NCBI RefSeq assembly: GCF_026420145.1
Contig: NZ_JAPMLV010000010.1
Location: 27,582-91,581 of the forward strand
Direction of reading: 5' to 3'
DNA: 64,000 nt
Origin: Enterobacter pseudoroggenkampii
GTDB lineage: Bacteria; Pseudomonadota; Gammaproteobacteria; Enterobacterales; Enterobacteriaceae
Positions within the stretch are counted from its first letter, which is position 1, and every line of letters starts with the position of its first letter. The translations under genes were made by a program, and so were the position numbers. The notes beneath the pieces were generated by a model. That model did not search any database. It worked only from the letters and a program-made list of their open reading frames with translations, and was not told the origin of the DNA. Below are positions 11,907 to 21,679 of the stretch, piece after piece.

Positions 11907-12653
11907 ATGGCGGACTGGGTAACAGGTAAAGTCACGAAAATAGAGTTCTGGACCGATGCGCTATTTAGTCTCACCGTCCATGCTCCCGTCCACCCGTTTA
12001 AAGCCGGGCAATTCGCCAAGCTGGGGCTGGATGTCGACGGCGAGCGCGTGCAGCGCGCCTACTCTTACGTTAACGCGCCTGATAACCCGGATCTTGAGTT
12101 CTATCTGGTCACCGTTCCGGACGGTAAGCTCAGCCCGCGTCTTGCCGCCCTCAAGCCCGGCGACGACGTGCAAATTGTGAGTGAAGCGGCAGGCTTCTTT
12201 GTGCTCGAAGAGATCCCTGATTGTGACACGCTCTGGATGCTGGCAACCGGTACAGCCATCGGCCCTTATCTCTCTATTTTGCAGTACGGCAAAGATCTGG
12301 AGCGCTTTAAAAACATCGTGCTGGTGCACGCTGCGCGCTACGCTGCAGACCTGAGCTACCTGCCGCAGATGCAGGCGCTGGAACTGCAGTACGGCGGAAA
12401 GTTAAAGATTCAGACGGTGGTCAGCCGCGAAACCGTAGCAGGAGCGCTGACCGGTCGCGTGCCGGCGTTAATTGAGAGTGGAGCCCTGGAGGACGCGGTG
12501 GGTTTGCCGCTGAACGCTGAAACCAGCCACGTCATGCTGTGTGGCAATCCGCAGATGGTTCGCGACACGCAGCAGCTTCTGAAGGATACCCGGCAGATGA
12601 CGAAACATCTTCGCCGCCGGCCGGGCCATATGACCGCCGAACACTACTGGTGA
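11907..12653 (+). CDS. fpr: Ferredoxin/flavodoxin--NADP(+) reductase
   Basis: Fpr is an FAD flavoprotein that passes electrons between NADPH and flavodoxin or ferredoxin, supplying radical-SAM enzymes and oxidative-stress repair; in E. coli it is a SoxRS target. 248 residues, full length. The FAD-binding RAYSYVN is at about 50-56, the NADP-binding region starts at ATGTAIGPYLS (about 112-122), and the C-terminus is HMTAEHYW. Its TGA stop (12651-12653) abuts the converging yiiR stop in the palindrome TGATCA. No terminator is visible between the two. Confidence 0.97.
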   Translation: MADWVTGKVTKIEFWTDALFSLTVHAPVHPFKAGQFAKLGLDVDGERVQRAYSYVNAPDNPDLEFYLVTVPDGKLSPRLAALKPGDDVQIVSEAAGFFVLEEIPDCDTLWMLATGTAIGPYLSILQYGKDLERFKNIVLVHAARYAADLSYLPQMQALELQYGGKLKIQTVVSRETVAGALTGRVPALIESGALEDAVGLPLNAETSHVMLCGNPQMVRDTQQLLKDTRQMTKHLRRRPGHMTAEHYW

Positions 12654-13073
12654 TCAGCGGTACTTCACCTCAACGGTGTCTTTACCGTATTTGTTTTCGC
12701 TCTGGGTGCCAATAAACGCGCCCAGATCGACAATCATCATCACGAAGATGATCGACGGCAGCAGCCTGCCCACAACCCACGGCAGGATGGACGGAAGCAT
12801 TGCCCAGTTCCCCGCTACCAGCATCCACGCCAGAATAATCAGAAATGCCCACGCGCCGGAACGTCCGCGATCGTGCAGCCGTTTCACGACGACAGCCGCC
12901 GTTGGCCATAGCAGACAGACCAGCGCGAAGGCCGCCGTTTGCGTGCTCAGCCATGCATTGTAAGCAACGAAAAACAGAAGCAGCATGGCGACAATCCACG
13001 TCACCATCCAGATCCAGAAATCACGGCGTCCAATACGCCCTTTGAACGAAAACAGCCACTGCTGTATGGTCAT
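12654..13073 (-). CDS. yiiR: DUF805 inner-membrane protein YiiR
   Basis: Function unknown. I start it at the ATG at 13073 (MTIQQWLFSFKGRIGRRDFW); the frame is open to 13133, but E. coli YiiR begins at the matching position. 139 residues with about four hydrophobic segments. The family signature FKGRIGRRDFWIW and the loop KRLHDRGRSGAW are present. It lies tail to tail with fpr; the two stop codons touch. The C-terminus (NKYGKDTVEVKYR) is shorter than in E. coli (about 146 residues). Confidence 0.9.
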   Translation of the reverse strand: MTIQQWLFSFKGRIGRRDFWIWMVTWIVAMLLLFFVAYNAWLSTQTAAFALVCLLWPTAAVVVKRLHDRGRSGAWAFLIILAWMLVAGNWAMLPSILPWVVGRLLPSIIFVMMIVDLGAFIGTQSENKYGKDTVEVKYR

Positions 13074-13185
13074 GTAAGGTTCCTTATTATCGTATAGCGC
13101 GCATTTTACCCTGGAGTTGTGACCTTTTGACAAGCCGACCAGATATCGTTTTAATCATGAGCACTTACGGCCAGGGGCAATGTTG

Positions 13186-13782
13186 ATGAAAAGTTCGGCA
13201 CGTTCTCTCTTCCTGTGTTTAGCGCTGCTCAGCGTGGGTTACCCCCTGCACGCCGCCGAAACCACTGCCCCGACCACAGCTCCGTATCTGCTGGCGGGCG
13301 CGCCGTCATTCGATCAGTCCATCAGCGAGTTTCGTGAAACCTTCAATCAGGCCAACCCCACGCTGCCGCTGGATGAGTTTCGCGCTATTGATGGCCCCCG
13401 TGACACGCCTACCCTGACCCGTGCGGCAAGCAAGATTAACGAGAATTTGTATGCCTCCACGGCGCTGGAGCGCGGGACGTTAAAAATCAAAAGCATGCAA
13501 ATCACCTGGCTGCCAATACAGGGGCCAGAGCAGAAAGCCGCTAAGGCGAAAGCGCTGGAGTACATGAGCGCGGTATTGCAGGCCTTTACCCCTGCGCTGA
13601 CGAAAAAGCAAAGTCAGCAAAAGCTGCAAAAACTCCTTACCGCCGGGAAAAACAAGCGTTACTACGCCGATACCGAAGGCGCGATCCGCTATGTTGTAGC
13701 GGACAACGGCGAAAAAGGACTGACCTTCGCTGTTGAACCGATTAAGCTGGCACTATCTGACACTCTCGACGGGGCGAATTAA
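13186..13782 (+). CDS. yiiQ: DUF1454 exported protein YiiQ
   Basis: Function unknown; conserved between fpr and tpiA in enterobacteria. I prefer ATG 13186 over ATG 13180 because the AGGGG ribosome site (13173-13177) is 8 bases from it and only 2 from the other. 198 residues. A signal peptide (about residues 1-24, ending LHAAE) predicts periplasmic export. The mature part contains SKINENLYASTALERGTLK and LTAGKNKRYYADTEGAIRY, the best conserved family segments. Confidence 0.88.
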   Translation: MKSSARSLFLCLALLSVGYPLHAAETTAPTTAPYLLAGAPSFDQSISEFRETFNQANPTLPLDEFRAIDGPRDTPTLTRAASKINENLYASTALERGTLKIKSMQITWLPIQGPEQKAAKAKALEYMSAVLQAFTPALTKKQSQQKLQKLLTAGKNKRYYADTEGAIRYVVADNGEKGLTFAVEPIKLALSDTLDGAN

Positions 13783-13893
13783 TGACAAAAAGCAAAGCCT
13801 TTCGAGGGAAAATCTCTATACTGATTCACAGACCATGCTGCCCGACAGGGTGGCCATATTCCTTAATTCGCTTATTGAGCGTGGAGAATTGAA

Positions 13894-14661
13894 ATGCGAC
13901 ATCCTTTAGTGATGGGTAACTGGAAACTGAACGGCAGCCGCCACATGGTAAACGAACTGGTTGCGAACCTGCGTAAAGAGCTGGCTGGCGTGACGGGCTG
14001 CGCGGTTGCTATCGCTCCGCCGGATATGTACCTGGATCTGGCTAAACACGCCGCTGACGGCAGCCACATCATTCTGGGCGCGCAGAACGTTGACGTTAAC
14101 CTGTCTGGCGCGTTCACCGGTGAAACCTCCGCTGAAATGCTGAAAGATATCGGCGCGAAATACATCATCATCGGCCACTCCGAGCGTCGCACCTATCACA
14201 AAGAATCTGATGAGTTCATCGCGAAGAAATTCGCCGTGCTGAAAGAGCAGGGTCTGATCCCGGTTCTGTGCATCGGTGAAACCGAAGCAGAAAACGAAGC
14301 GGGCAAAACCGAAGAAGTGTGCGCACGTCAGATCGACGCCGTGCTGAAAACCCAGGGCGCGGCAGCGTTCGAAGGCGCGGTTATCGCTTACGAGCCAGTC
14401 TGGGCGATCGGTACCGGCAAATCAGCAACCCCTGCGCAGGCTCAGGCGGTTCACAAATTCATCCGTGACCACATTGCGAAAGCTGACGCCAAAGTCGCTG
14501 AGCAAGTGATAATCCAGTACGGCGGTTCCGTAAACGCCTCCAACGCTGCTGAGCTGTTCACCCAGCCAGACATCGATGGCGCGCTGGTTGGCGGTGCATC
14601 CCTGAAAGCGGACGCTTTCGCGGTGATCGTTAAAGCGGCAGAAGCGGCTAAACAGGCGTAA
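13894..14661 (+). CDS. tpiA: Triosephosphate isomerase
   Basis: TpiA interconverts dihydroxyacetone phosphate and glyceraldehyde 3-phosphate in glycolysis. 255 residues, TIM barrel. Catalytic residues are visible: Lys in GNWKLNG (about 7-13), His in GHSERR (about 94-99), Glu in [14 protein letters not shown] (about 165-178), and the phosphate-binding GGSVNASN (about 209-216). GGAG precedes the ATG. It is transcribed alone, with its own promoter in the 110 bp after yiiQ. Confidence 0.99.
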   Translation: MRHPLVMGNWKLNGSRHMVNELVANLRKELAGVTGCAVAIAPPDMYLDLAKHAADGSHIILGAQNVDVNLSGAFTGETSAEMLKDIGAKYIIIGHSERRTYHKESDEFIAKKFAVLKEQGLIPVLCIGETEAENEAGKTEEVCARQIDAVLKTQGAAAFEGAVIAYEPVWAIGTGKSATPAQAQAVHKFIRDHIAKADAKVAEQVIIQYGGSVNASNAAELFTQPDIDGALVGGASLKADAFAVIVKAAEAAKQA

Positions 14662-14670
14662 TTGCCTTTG

Positions 14671-14704
14671 TGGCGGGTGGCGCTTGCGCTTACCCGCCCT
14701 ACAA
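14671..14704. repeat. REP-like palindrome between tpiA and the symporter gene
   Basis: GGCGGGT (14672-14678) and ACCCGCC (14692-14698) flank GGCGCTTGCGCTT, a variant REP unit at the convergent 3' ends of tpiA and the next gene. It may stabilise both mRNAs or terminate transcription. Confidence 0.6.
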
Positions 14705-14709
14705 AAACG

Positions 14710-16014
14710 CTACAACTTACCTAACACGCTAAACCACAGATAATCCAGCGGCAGCAGCACCAGATAAGTTGCCACCGCCAGCGCCAGACAAAGCACCATC
14801 CCCGCCCTTGCAGGCACCTTCCCGAGCCCCATCGCCACCACAATCGGCGACGCCTGATACGGCAGCAGCGGCGTAGAATAGCCCAGCACCTGAATCATGA
14901 TCACCGACAGCAGCGGGAAACCGGTCGCATCCGAGAAGCTCTGCGCCAAGGTGGTGTAAAGCGCCGGCACGCCGTTGGCGGTCATAATGAAGTTGAGTGC
15001 GGTGGTAATACCGGTCAGCGCCAGGAAACTGGTGAACGGTCGGTCTGCATTCAGCGGCATAATGCGGAGCAACGCCTCGCCCACCGCCGTTCCGATACCG
15101 GTTTGGGTCACGACGATCGCCAGCCCCAAAATACCGGCAACGTAGATACAGGTGCGCATATTCACCCCCGCAGAAAACTCCTCCCCGGTGATAAAACCTA
15201 TACGCGGTAGCATAACGATGATCGACGCCGCCAGCCCCGTCCACGCGGGTCCCACGCCGTGCCAGCTCTCCGTCACCCACATCCCCAGCACCACCGCCAG
15301 CAGCCAGGCGAGACGCTTTTCGTCCCGCCCCATAGGCTCAGAGGGCGCCTGTTCCTTCGGCGGTTTCGGGCTACCGGGAAATAGCCAGCAGATCAGGCCA
15401 ATCAGGATCAGGCCTTTGAGAATGCCCAGCACCGGCGTGTGCAGCAGCAGATACGGGACATAGTTCAGATGGATGCCGTACGAACCTTCCGCAGCACCGC
15501 TCATCACCAGATTAGGGACGTTAGCGGGCAGAATCGTCGCCGAAAGCTGGAAAGTCCCAAACCCTACCGCCAGCGCCAGACCAAACCAGGCGCGGGAGCC
15601 GTCGGCGATACCGGCGCGTTTTGCCATCGCCGCGACAATCGGCATCAGCAGCGCAATACGTCCCATGTTCGACGGCATCACAAACGCCAGCGCATAGCTC
15701 AGCAGCACCACGCTCGCTACCATTAATACCCAGGAGTCGGTGAGCTTTGACGACACCGCCCGGGCGGCCCTGTCCGCCAGTCCGGTTTTACGGATCGCCA
15801 CGCCGAGCACAAAGCCGCTGAATACCAGCCAGAAAGCCGACGAGGCAAAACCGCCGAAGATGACCTCCGGCGGGGCGATTCTGGCGGTCATCGCCGCCGT
15901 GAAGAACAGCAGCGCGGTGATGAATTCCGGCAATAGCGACGTCGCCCACAGAACGATGGTGACGCCAACGATCAGTGAGGGTAGCAGCAGAGGATACGTT
16001 AACCAGAACGACAT
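14710..16014 (-). CDS. DASS/SLC13-type anion:Na+ symporter family transporter
   Basis: A 434-residue inner-membrane protein with about 11-12 hydrophobic segments. It resembles divalent-anion:Na+ symporters of the SLC13/CitMHS-like group. Features are FALPLL-type repeats (VLWATSLLPEF near residue 22), the mid-protein VMPSNMGRIALLMPIVAAMA, and the C-terminal half repeat TANGVPALYTTLAQ. The substrate cannot be read from sequence; dicarboxylates, sulfate and citrate are possible. E. coli K-12 has no gene here between tpiA and cdh, so it is an accessory insertion. The loop at about residues 215-230 (PGSPKPPKEQAPSEP) is cytoplasmic-like. Confidence 0.75.
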   Translation of the reverse strand: MSFWLTYPLLLPSLIVGVTIVLWATSLLPEFITALLFFTAAMTARIAPPEVIFGGFASSAFWLVFSGFVLGVAIRKTGLADRAARAVSSKLTDSWVLMVASVVLLSYALAFVMPSNMGRIALLMPIVAAMAKRAGIADGSRAWFGLALAVGFGTFQLSATILPANVPNLVMSGAAEGSYGIHLNYVPYLLLHTPVLGILKGLILIGLICWLFPGSPKPPKEQAPSEPMGRDEKRLAWLLAVVLGMWVTESWHGVGPAWTGLAASIIVMLPRIGFITGEEFSAGVNMRTCIYVAGILGLAIVVTQTGIGTAVGEALLRIMPLNADRPFTSFLALTGITTALNFIMTANGVPALYTTLAQSFSDATGFPLLSVIMIQVLGYSTPLLPYQASPIVVAMGLGKVPARAGMVLCLALAVATYLVLLPLDYLWFSVLGKL

Positions 16015-16087
16015 ACCTGTCTCCTGTAGAATTTTTCAGCAAGTCTACGGTGACAGGCAGCCCGAGTAAACGCGATTTATGGTGGGG

Positions 16088-16831
16088 TTACTTCAGGATA
16101 GCGCATTGATGATCCTGCAATTCCTCTGCCGACGCGCGGTTGAGCATCAACAGATTGCGCTCGGTCGCCAGCAACACAAACGAGCCATCCGACTGCTGCG
16201 CCATCGCCAGGGCAAAGCGCCCCATATGATCGCGCGCTTCCGGCAGCTCTTCCGCCAGCATTATGAACGGGCTGCGCTGCACCAGTTCATTTTCCGTCAC
16301 CCGGCGAGCAAGATACTCATGTCCTTCCAGCCCTCCGGGAAGAGGCAGCCACTGGGTGCTGATTTCTCCCTGTGCCGCGTTGAGCTTCTCGCGCACGTCC
16401 GGACGCAGGCAGGAGATATGAATATGGAAATGGTTCTGCGTGCGCCCTGTCGGCGAGTTAATCGTCAGCGAAATGGCGCTGTCAGGCACCTCGGATCCGC
16501 GCTTCAGGGTCATAAAGCTGCGCGACTGCCACGCCAGCCAGAAAAAGTTCGGCGTGTGCGCTTCGGTCAACAGCGGGCTCTCGGTACCGTTGATGCGATA
16601 TGTCGGCATCAGCAGGTACTGCAGCGGCCCGTTGCGATCTTTAAATACCACATAGCCTGCATCCGTTTTCACCTGCGCACACGGCGCCGGGTTACGATTC
16701 TGGATCTGATTCGGCACACACTGGTCGAGAACGATATGTCGCAACGCATTCGGATTACCCGCTTTCATCCAGTACACGCCGCCAGCGGCAAGGGCGATGA
16801 CAATGAGGATCAATAAGATAATTTTTTTCAC
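16088..16831 (-). CDS. cdh: CDP-diacylglycerol diphosphatase
   Basis: Cdh hydrolyses CDP-diacylglycerol to phosphatidate and CMP at the inner membrane. I use the GTG at 16831 (encoding [11 protein letters not shown]), which has AGGGAA upstream and gives 247 residues (E. coli 251); the frame is open to 16885 without a better start. An N-terminal signal-anchor (about 3-20) leads to a periplasmic HIT-like domain. [17 protein letters not shown] carries the histidine motif. The C-terminus is [12 protein letters not shown]. Confidence 0.93.
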   Translation of the reverse strand: MKKIILLILIVIALAAGGVYWMKAGNPNALRHIVLDQCVPNQIQNRNPAPCAQVKTDAGYVVFKDRNGPLQYLLMPTYRINGTESPLLTEAHTPNFFWLAWQSRSFMTLKRGSEVPDSAISLTINSPTGRTQNHFHIHISCLRPDVREKLNAAQGEISTQWLPLPGGLEGHEYLARRVTENELVQRSPFIMLAEELPEARDHMGRFALAMAQQSDGSFVLLATERNLLMLNRASAEELQDHQCAILK

Positions 16832-16885
16832 AACGCGTTCCCTGTTTTCAATAGAGGCAAAAGAGTAACGCAAAATGATGACCAA

Positions 16886-16917
16886 ATAAAAAACCCGGCG
16901 GATTTCTCACGCCGGGT
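16886..16917 (-). terminator. Rho-independent terminator of sbp
   Basis: On the minus strand ACCCGGCG and CGCCGGGT (16893-16900 and 16910-16917) form an 8-bp stem followed by a run of seven T/T-rich bases (16886-16892). It lies 22 bases after the sbp stop. Confidence 0.8.
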
Positions 16918-16939
16918 CACCGTGTCATGGGCTAAGGGG

Positions 16940-17929
16940 TTAGCGCTGGCTGATCTGGTCGAAGGTGCCGCCGTTAGAGAAGTGCTCTTTCTGCGCTTTG
17001 GTCCAGCCACCGAACTCGTCATCAATGGTGAAGAGTTTCAGTTTAGGGAATACGCTTTCGTATTTCTTCGCAACGGCCGGATCGCGTGGACGATAGAAGT
17101 TTTTCGCCGCAATTTCCTGGCCTTCTGGCGAGTACAGATACTTCAGGTAGGCTTCCGCCACCGCTTTGGTATCTTTCTTCTCAACCACTTTATCGACCAC
17201 GGAGACGGTCGGTTCAGCCAGAATTGATTCGCTTGGGGTCACGATCTCGAATTTGTCTTTACCCAGTTCGTTAGTGGCCAGCAGGGCTTCGTTTTCCCAT
17301 GCGATCAGCACGTCGCCAATCCCACGCTCGACGAAGGTGTTGGTGGCGCCACGTGCGCCGGAGTCCAGCACCTCAACGTTTTTATACAGCGCTTTCACGA
17401 ATTCCTGCGCTTTGGCCTGGTCGCCATTGTTATGGTGCAGCGCGTAGCCCCATGCGCCCAGGTAGTTCCAGCGAGCGCCGCCAGAGCTTTTCGGGTTAGG
17501 CGTGATGACTGACACGCCCGGCTTAATCAGGTCATTCCAGTCATGGATCTGTTTCGGGTTGCCTTTACGTACCAGGAAAACGATGGTCGAGGTGTATGGC
17601 GCGGAGTTATCCGGCAGGCGTTTGATCCAGTTTTTGTCGATACGGCCACGCTCGGCGATCGCGTCAACATCGTAGGCCAGCGCCAGGGTCACCACGTCGG
17701 CTTCAATCCCGTTGATGACGGAGGTCGCCTGCTTGCCAGAACCACCGTGAGACTGGCGAACCACGACGTTGTCGCCGGTTTCCTGTTTCCAGTGTGCTGC
17801 AAACGCTTTGTTGTATTGCTCGTACAGCTCACGCGTCGGGTCGTATGACACGTTCAGTAACTGGATGTCCTTAGCCAGAACGCTGGTCGATGCCAGCAAT
17901 AATGTTAAACCCACGCCCCATTTATTCAT
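16940..17929 (-). CDS. sbp: Periplasmic sulfate-binding protein Sbp
   Basis: Sbp binds sulfate in the periplasm for the CysTWA ABC importer; in E. coli it is CysB-controlled. 329 residues with a signal peptide of about 19 residues ([19 protein letters not shown]). Mature protein begins [17 protein letters not shown]. The sulfate ligands of the family lie in SHGGSGKQ (about 60-67) and [13 protein letters not shown] (about 148-160). Single gene, between cdh and pfkA as in E. coli. Confidence 0.96.
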   Translation of the reverse strand: MNKWGVGLTLLLASTSVLAKDIQLLNVSYDPTRELYEQYNKAFAAHWKQETGDNVVVRQSHGGSGKQATSVINGIEADVVTLALAYDVDAIAERGRIDKNWIKRLPDNSAPYTSTIVFLVRKGNPKQIHDWNDLIKPGVSVITPNPKSSGGARWNYLGAWGYALHHNNGDQAKAQEFVKALYKNVEVLDSGARGATNTFVERGIGDVLIAWENEALLATNELGKDKFEIVTPSESILAEPTVSVVDKVVEKKDTKAVAEAYLKYLYSPEGQEIAAKNFYRPRDPAVAKKYESVFPKLKLFTIDDEFGGWTKAQKEHFSNGGTFDQISQR

Positions 17930-18045
17930 CGCCCAGCTCTCTTGTGTAGTGTTTTGATGAATGCAGCGTGCCAGAAAGCGATTCGCGGATTAAAGAATAA
18001 AAAAAGATTGGCTATAACGTAGTGGAATAAAAAAGCGTGCACACA

Positions 18046-18127
18046 TAAAAAAGCCGGGTGGCGGCTTCGCCTTACCCGGCCTACGAACCGTGCTTTTGTA
18101 GGCCCGGTAAGCGCAGCGCCACCGGGC
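18046..18127. repeat. BIME (paired REP units) at the 3' end of pfkA
   Basis: Two inverted REP units: GCCGGGTGGCGG...TACCCGGC (18053-18080) and GCCCGGTAAGCGC...CCACCGGGC (18100-18127). On the minus strand the first unit is followed by a T-run (18046-18052), so the pair also ends pfkA transcription. Confidence 0.85.
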
Positions 18128-18139
18128 AAAAAACGCCGA

Positions 18140-19102
18140 TCAGTACAGTTTTTTCGCGCAGTCCAGCCAGTCACCTTTGAACGGACGCTTCATGTTTTCA
18201 ATCGCGTCGATGATGTCATGGTGAACCAGTTTTTCGTTCTGAATACCGACGCAGCGGCCGCCGTGACCCTGCAGCAGCAGATCGATAGCGTACGCGCCCA
18301 TACGGGACGCCAGAATACGGTCGTAAGGGCCTGGAGAACCACCACGCTGGATGTGACCCAGTACGGTCGCGCGGGTTTCGCGTTTGGTTTCGGCTTCGAT
18401 GTACTTCGCCAGCTCGTCAACGTCACAGATGTGCTCGGTGATAGCCACGATTGCGTGTTTTTTACCCTTCGCGATGCCCGCTTTGATTTCAGCCACTAGA
18501 TCTTCACGGCTAAATTCGACTTCTGGCACGACGATAAATTCGCAACCGCCCGCAATGGCTGCCGCCAGGGTCAGGTCGCCGCAGTAACGGCCCATCACTT
18601 CAACGATAGAGATACGCTGGTGAGAAGACGAGGTATCACGCAGACGGTCAATCGCTTCAACAACGGTACCCAGCGCGGTAAAGAAGCCGATAGTGTAGTC
18701 AGTACCTTTGATGTCGTTGTCGATGGTGCCCGGCAGACCGATGCACGGGAAACCCATTTCGGTCAGACGTTTTGCACCCATGTAGGAGCCGTCACCACCG
18801 ATAACCACCAGGGCGTCCAGGCCGCGTTTCTTCATGTTTTCGATAGCCACTTCACGAACGTGTTCATCACGGAATTCCGGGAAGCGCGCAGAACCGAGGA
18901 AAGTACCGCCACGGTTGATCATGTCAGACACGCTGTAACGGTCGAGCTGAACCATACGATCTTCATACAGGCCCAGATAACCGTCATAAACGCCAAAAAC
19001 TTCCAGGCCTTCCGTCAGCGCTGCACGGACAACACCACGAATTGCCGCGTTCATGCCCGGCGCATCACCGCCGCTTGTCAACACACCGATTTTCTTAATC
19101 AT
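18140..19102 (-). CDS. pfkA: 6-phosphofructokinase I
   Basis: PfkA phosphorylates fructose 6-phosphate with ATP, the committed step of glycolysis; it is activated by ADP and inhibited by PEP. Start ATG at 19102 ([16 protein letters not shown]), 320 residues, same as E. coli. ATP-binding GGDGSYMGA (about 102-110), catalytic GTIDND (about 125-130, Asp proton acceptor) and the effector-site arginines are in place. A palindromic Cra site lies about 100 bp upstream (19199-19214). Confidence 0.98.
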   Translation of the reverse strand: MIKKIGVLTSGGDAPGMNAAIRGVVRAALTEGLEVFGVYDGYLGLYEDRMVQLDRYSVSDMINRGGTFLGSARFPEFRDEHVREVAIENMKKRGLDALVVIGGDGSYMGAKRLTEMGFPCIGLPGTIDNDIKGTDYTIGFFTALGTVVEAIDRLRDTSSSHQRISIVEVMGRYCGDLTLAAAIAGGCEFIVVPEVEFSREDLVAEIKAGIAKGKKHAIVAITEHICDVDELAKYIEAETKRETRATVLGHIQRGGSPGPYDRILASRMGAYAIDLLLQGHGGRCVGIQNEKLVHHDIIDAIENMKRPFKGDWLDCAKKLY

Positions 19103-19198
19103 GACTACCTCTGAACTTAGGAATGCAAAATTGAAATCTGTTGCCGGAAGAAACTTATCGACCAACGAATACTGCAAATAGTATATCAATCCCTTCCA

Positions 19199-19214
19199 GC
19201 TGAATTGATTCAGG
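19199..19214 (-). promoter_or_regulatory. Candidate Cra (FruR) operator of pfkA
   Basis: GCTGAATTGATTCAGG is a near-perfect palindrome matching the Cra core (GCTGAATCGATTCAGC). Cra represses pfkA in E. coli at an equivalent place. Occupancy here is inferred. Confidence 0.65.
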
Positions 19215-19276
19215 TCAGACCAAATGGCGGTAATTTATACACAAAATGCTGGCCTGGCTCACTTTTTTACAACGAA

Positions 19277-20170
19277 TTACGAAAGCCCAACATGACCGGG
19301 TACAACCGAGCAGGGATCCTGGTGAATGATGACGTCTGAACCAGGAAAACGCTGCAAAATCGCCTGCTCGACCTGCTCAGCTATCACGTGAGCCTGAACC
19401 AGTGGCAGGTTGTCTTCCATTTCAATGTGAATCTGAATAAAGCGGGTCGGCCCTGACTGCCGCGTTCGAAGATCGTGTGCACCGCTGACGCCGGGCCAGG
19501 AGGTCACGATAGAAAAAATTTCATTTCGTTCTGAGTCCGGGAGGGCGCGGTCAAGCAGTGATTGCACCGCTTCATACCCCATCCGCAGGGCGCTATATAA
19601 AATATAGATACCAATCCCTAACGCAAACAACGCATCGGCCCGATGCCAGCCATACCAGGCCAGACCGAGCGCAATAAGAATAGCCCCATTCATCATAACA
19701 TCAGATTGATAATGAAGCATATCTGCCCGTACAGCCTGACTTTGCGTTTTGCGCACAACCCAGCGCTGGAACGTTACCAGAACAAGTGTGCATATAAGCG
19801 CGACAATCGTCACAACGACGCCGACGCCGGGATCGTTCATCGGTGTTGGCGAGACGAGATGCTGAATGCCGGTGAGAAACAAGAACAGCGCAGAACCGGA
19901 TATAAACATGCTTTGCGCCAGCGCGGCCAGCGACTCCGCTTTACCGTGCCCAAAGGTGTGCTCTTCATCCGCTGGCTGCAGCGAGTAACGCACCACCAGC
20001 AGGTTGGTCAGCGAGGCGGCAATATCCACCAGCGAGTCCACCAGCGCCGCCAGAATACTGACCGAACCGGTATACCACCACGCGAAAACTTTGATGACCA
20101 GCAAGCACGACGCCATTACCGTCGCGGCCATGGCGGCCCGGTTTACCAGTCTTCCATAGGATTGATTCAT
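19277..20170 (-). CDS. fieF: Cation-efflux pump FieF (YiiP)
   Basis: FieF is a proton-driven Zn2+/Fe2+/Cd2+ exporter of the CDF family in the inner membrane; the E. coli protein is a homodimer. Start ATG at 20170 ([16 protein letters not shown]) with AGGAG upstream; 297 residues. Six membrane segments hold the metal site DxxxD in helix 2 (LVDSLVD, about 43-49) and HxxxD in helix 5 ([11 protein letters not shown], about 151-161). The C-terminal cytoplasmic domain (from about 210) has HIEMEDNLP and VIIHQDPC zinc ligands. It follows cpxP and is separated by the cpxQ terminator. Confidence 0.97.
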   Translation of the reverse strand: MNQSYGRLVNRAAMAATVMASCLLVIKVFAWWYTGSVSILAALVDSLVDIAASLTNLLVVRYSLQPADEEHTFGHGKAESLAALAQSMFISGSALFLFLTGIQHLVSPTPMNDPGVGVVVTIVALICTLVLVTFQRWVVRKTQSQAVRADMLHYQSDVMMNGAILIALGLAWYGWHRADALFALGIGIYILYSALRMGYEAVQSLLDRALPDSERNEIFSIVTSWPGVSGAHDLRTRQSGPTRFIQIHIEMEDNLPLVQAHVIAEQVEQAILQRFPGSDVIIHQDPCSVVPGHVGLS

Positions 20171-20259
20171 AAACGCTCCTGTCATGTCATGCCGCTAGTA
20201 TAACGGAAGCATGTGGAGTCGAAGGATGAATAAACGGTTAACAAATCAGAATGCGGGGC

Positions 20260-20317
20260 AAAAAAAACCCCCACATCATGTGGGGGAAGACAGGGATGGT
20301 GTCTATGGCAAGGAAAA
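20260..20317 (-). ncRNA. cpxQ: CpxQ small RNA from the 3' end of cpxP mRNA
   Basis: On the minus strand the stretch begins TTTTCCTTGCCATAGACACC, continues to a seed region and ends in the perfect hairpin CCCCCACAT / ATGTGGGGG with a T8 run. This is nearly identical to the Salmonella/E. coli CpxQ RNA, which RNase E releases from cpxP mRNA. CpxQ, with Hfq, represses mRNAs for envelope proteins and so makes the Cpx response two-armed. The 5' end is set by analogy. Confidence 0.88.
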
Positions 20318-20323
20318 CAGGGT

Positions 20324-20830
20324 TTACTGGTTACTACGGGTACTGCTATTGCTACTGAAAAACGTCGTTTCTGAGCTTCGCTGCATCCGTGCAACCTCAC
20401 GCAGCTGGTCCATTCGCTGCTGATGTCTGGTGTTCAAAACCGCTTGCTGCTCGGGCGTTAGCAGGTGGAACATCTGGTTGCGGACCTTCGCCATTTCGAC
20501 CTGGCGGGCAACCTGTTCCTGTGCCATTTTTTCGGCCTGAGCGCGTACAGCGCTTTCGTCAAAATTTTCTGCGGTGACAAGGCGATGCATTGTCTCCATT
20601 TCGCTAACATTAACAGGGGGCTGGTCGTGTCTCGCCCTCTGCATCAGATCTCGCATCTGTTGACGCTGATGTTCGGTTAAACTTATGCCGTCAAACATAT
20701 GGCTTTGGCTGCTGTTCTGCGTTGCACCCTCTTGTAAGGGACTGTTATCGCTGATGATAGCTTCAGCAGCCTGGCTAAACGCACTGAACGCCAGCGTTGA
20801 GGCCATGACGGCAGCGGTAACTTTGCGCAT
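20324..20830 (-). CDS. cpxP: Periplasmic Cpx pathway repressor and chaperone CpxP
   Basis: CpxP binds the CpxA sensor domain and dampens signalling until misfolded pili titrate it off to the DegP protease. I start it at the ATG at 20830 with GGGAG upstream; the GTG one codon earlier is less likely. 168 residues. Signal peptide of about 22 residues ([11 protein letters not shown]...). The mature chain has the two LTxxQ motifs of the Spy/CpxP family: [14 protein letters not shown] (about 50-63) and [10 protein letters not shown]. Divergent from cpxRA with a CpxR box between; its 3' end yields CpxQ. Confidence 0.95.
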   Translation of the reverse strand: MRKVTAAVMASTLAFSAFSQAAEAIISDNSPLQEGATQNSSQSHMFDGISLTEHQRQQMRDLMQRARHDQPPVNVSEMETMHRLVTAENFDESAVRAQAEKMAQEQVARQVEMAKVRNQMFHLLTPEQQAVLNTRHQQRMDQLREVARMQRSSETTFFSSNSSTRSNQ

Positions 20831-20910
20831 CACTTGCTCCCAAAATCTTTCGTGTCGCGATTCAACGAGAGACAGTCTACGATTCAGGCTGCAAACATGC
20901 GTCAGGGGGT

Positions 20911-20925
20911 GTAAAACAACGTAAA
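20911..20925. promoter_or_regulatory. CpxR box between cpxP and cpxRA
   Basis: GTAAA-ACAAC-GTAAA matches the CpxR consensus GTAAA-N5-GTAAA exactly. It sits between the divergent cpxP and cpxR genes. CpxR-P activates cpxP from such a box and mildly autoactivates cpxRA. Confidence 0.88.
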
Positions 20926-20980
20926 GTCATGGATTAGACAGCCTTGATGTCGTAATTTCTGCCTCGGAGGTATTTAAACA

Positions 20981-21679
20981 ATGAATAAAATCCTGTTAGT
21001 TGATGATGACCGAGAGCTCACATCCCTTTTAAAGGAGTTGCTCGACATGGAAGGTTTCAACGTCCTGGTTGCCCATGATGGCGAGCAGGCGCTGAGTCTC
21101 CTTGACGACAGCATCGATTTACTTTTGCTCGACGTGATGATGCCGAAGAAAAACGGCATTGATACGTTGAAAGAGCTTCGCCAGACACACCAGACTCCCG
21201 TTATCATGCTGACCGCACGCGGCAGCGAACTCGATCGCGTACTCGGCCTTGAGCTGGGCGCGGATGACTATTTACCGAAGCCGTTTAACGACCGCGAACT
21301 GGTCGCCCGTATTCGCGCGATCCTGCGTCGTTCCCACTGGAGCGAGCAGCAGCAGAATACCGACAACAGCTCACCTACCCTTGAAGTCGACTCCCTGAGC
21401 CTGAACCCGGGCCGTCAGGAAGCGAGCTTTGATGGCCAGACGCTGGAACTGACCGGCACGGAGTTCACCCTGCTGTATCTGCTGGCGCAGCACCTCGGCC
21501 AGGTGGTTTCGCGTGAACATTTAAGTCAGGAAGTGCTGGGCAAGCGTCTGACCCCGTTTGACCGCGCCATCGACATGCACATCTCTAACCTGCGCCGTAA
21601 GCTGCCGGAGCGTAAAGACGGTCACCCATGGTTTAAAACCCTGCGTGGTCGCGGTTATCTGATGGTTTCCGCTTCATGA
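20981..21679 (+). CDS. cpxR: Response regulator CpxR
   Basis: CpxR is the OmpR-family transcription factor of the envelope stress response. 232 residues. Receiver domain 1-120 with acidic pocket VDDD, phospho-acceptor Asp51 in LLLDVMMP, and Lys in YLPKPF. A winged-helix DNA-binding domain occupies about 130-232, ending RGRGYLMVSAS. The stop overlaps the cpxA start (ATGA at 21676-21679), so the two are translationally coupled. Confidence 0.98.
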   Translation: MNKILLVDDDRELTSLLKELLDMEGFNVLVAHDGEQALSLLDDSIDLLLLDVMMPKKNGIDTLKELRQTHQTPVIMLTARGSELDRVLGLELGADDYLPKPFNDRELVARIRAILRRSHWSEQQQNTDNSSPTLEVDSLSLNPGRQEASFDGQTLELTGTEFTLLYLLAQHLGQVVSREHLSQEVLGKRLTPFDRAIDMHISNLRRKLPERKDGHPWFKTLRGRGYLMVSAS

